A stretch of DNA of 5,918 nucleotides. It comes from an uncultured Moraxella sp. (GTDB lineage Bacteria; Pseudomonadota; Gammaproteobacteria; Pseudomonadales; Moraxellaceae). The notes below the pieces were generated by a model that was not told the origin of the DNA, made no database searches, and was given only the letters and a program-made list of their open reading frames with translations. Location: the NCBI GenBank assembly GCA_943908405.1, contig CALTTE010000088.1, positions 1-5,918 of the forward strand. The letters run 5' to 3'. A program made the translations under genes and the position numbers. Shown here piece after piece: positions 5,538 through 5,918 of this stretch. The stretch's first letter is position 1. Each line of letters begins with the position of its first letter.

Positions 5538-5567
5538 GCCCAATAAATAGCAGTTGCTCAATAAATA
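5538..5567 (+). repeat. 12-bp direct repeat GCYCAATAAATA downstream of msbA
   Basis: GCCCAATAAATA (5538-5549) and GCTCAATAAATA (5556-5567) differ at one base and are 18 bases apart, just after the msbA stop. No function can be assigned. Confidence 0.35.
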
Positions 5568-5581
5568 TCGGCCTGCCAACA

Positions 5582-5918
5582 TCAATCGTCTTCGGTCAAA
5601 AAGTTGCGTTCATACATCATTGCATAATGCCCCGCTTTTGCCAATAATTGCTCGTGCGTGCCAAGCTCCACAATCCGCCCTTTATCCATCACAACAATAC
5701 GGTCGGCTTGTTCAATGGTCGCAAGGCGATGGGCGATGACAATGGTGGTATGGCGAGCAACGATATTGGTCAAGGCTTGCTGAATAAAAAATTCTGATTC
5801 ATTGTCCAAAGCACTGGTTGCTTCATCCAAAATCAAAATTGGGGCAGATTTTAATAATGCCCTAGCAATAGATAACCGCTGGCGTTGCCCCCCTGATAAC
5901 TTTAGCCCATCTGCTCCT
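5582..5918 (-). CDS. msbA: Lipid A export ATP-binding/permease protein MsbA, C-terminal part
   Basis: Partial: 111 codons plus the stop at 5584-5582; the 5' part lies beyond the window edge. The visible piece is the second half of an ABC exporter nucleotide-binding domain. It shows the signature LSGGQRQR, Walker B ILILDEATSALD with D-loop SALD, the H-loop VIAHR, and the usual tail (ADRIVVMDKGRIVELGTHEQLLAKAGHYAMMY). MsbA is a homodimeric inner-membrane flippase moving lipid A-core from the cytoplasmic to the periplasmic leaflet. The closest fit to MsbA, rather than a generic multidrug ABC exporter, rests on the tail and on lpxK and kdsB lying directly downstream. The C-terminus ERNFLTEDD is acidic. 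No terminator is visible in the following 191 bases. Confidence 0.9.
   Translation of the reverse strand, partial: GADGLKLSGGQRQRLSIARALLKSAPILILDEATSALDNESEFFIQQALTNIVARHTTIVIAHRLATIEQADRIVVMDKGRIVELGTHEQLLAKAGHYAMMYERNFLTEDD

Overview
The window is a compact, single-direction stretch of a Gram-negative gammaproteobacterial chromosome. Every recognisable gene is on the minus strand, so transcription runs from high to low coordinates. The order is msbA (3' end only), lpxK, kdsB, holB, ppiD. The KdsB sequence (for example TLCEPI, VVKVVM, YFSR, HLGVYAYR, LEQLRVLE), the Asn/Gln-rich inserts and the moderately low GC content point to Moraxellaceae, most likely Moraxella or a close relative. This is inference from remembered family sequences, not from a search.

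Layout: 1-194 is the tail beyond ppiD, with a long perfect-arm hairpin at 88-133 and possibly the last codons of a convergent plus-strand gene. 195-2048 is ppiD, with a 160-bp leader (2049-2208) holding plausible promoters. 2209-3342 is holB, overlapping the kdsB stop by one base. 3342-4124 is kdsB, preceded by a 231-bp gap with an unusual U-rich leader. 4356-5390 is lpxK, preceded by a 191-bp gap with short direct repeats. 5582-5918 is the C-terminal ATPase part of msbA, cut by the window edge.

Function: msbA, lpxK and kdsB form a lipopolysaccharide/lipooligosaccharide group. KdsB activates Kdo as CMP-Kdo, LpxK phosphorylates the lipid A disaccharide to lipid IVA (the acceptor for Kdo), and MsbA flips the finished lipid A-core across the inner membrane. 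holB (clamp-loader delta prime) is translationally coupled to kdsB. ppiD (membrane-anchored periplasmic chaperone) probably has its own promoter; its envelope role fits the neighbourhood.

I found no phage, IS, CRISPR, tRNA or defence system, and no clearly new system. The points worth a second look are small-scale. They are a six-unit 15-bp in-frame minisatellite in holB, a U-rich T-tract leader before kdsB, a 23-bp tandem duplication over the lpxK stop codon, over-representation of the word AAGCGGT with two uptake-signal-like copies at the end of holB, and loss of the first parvulin histidine in PpiD.
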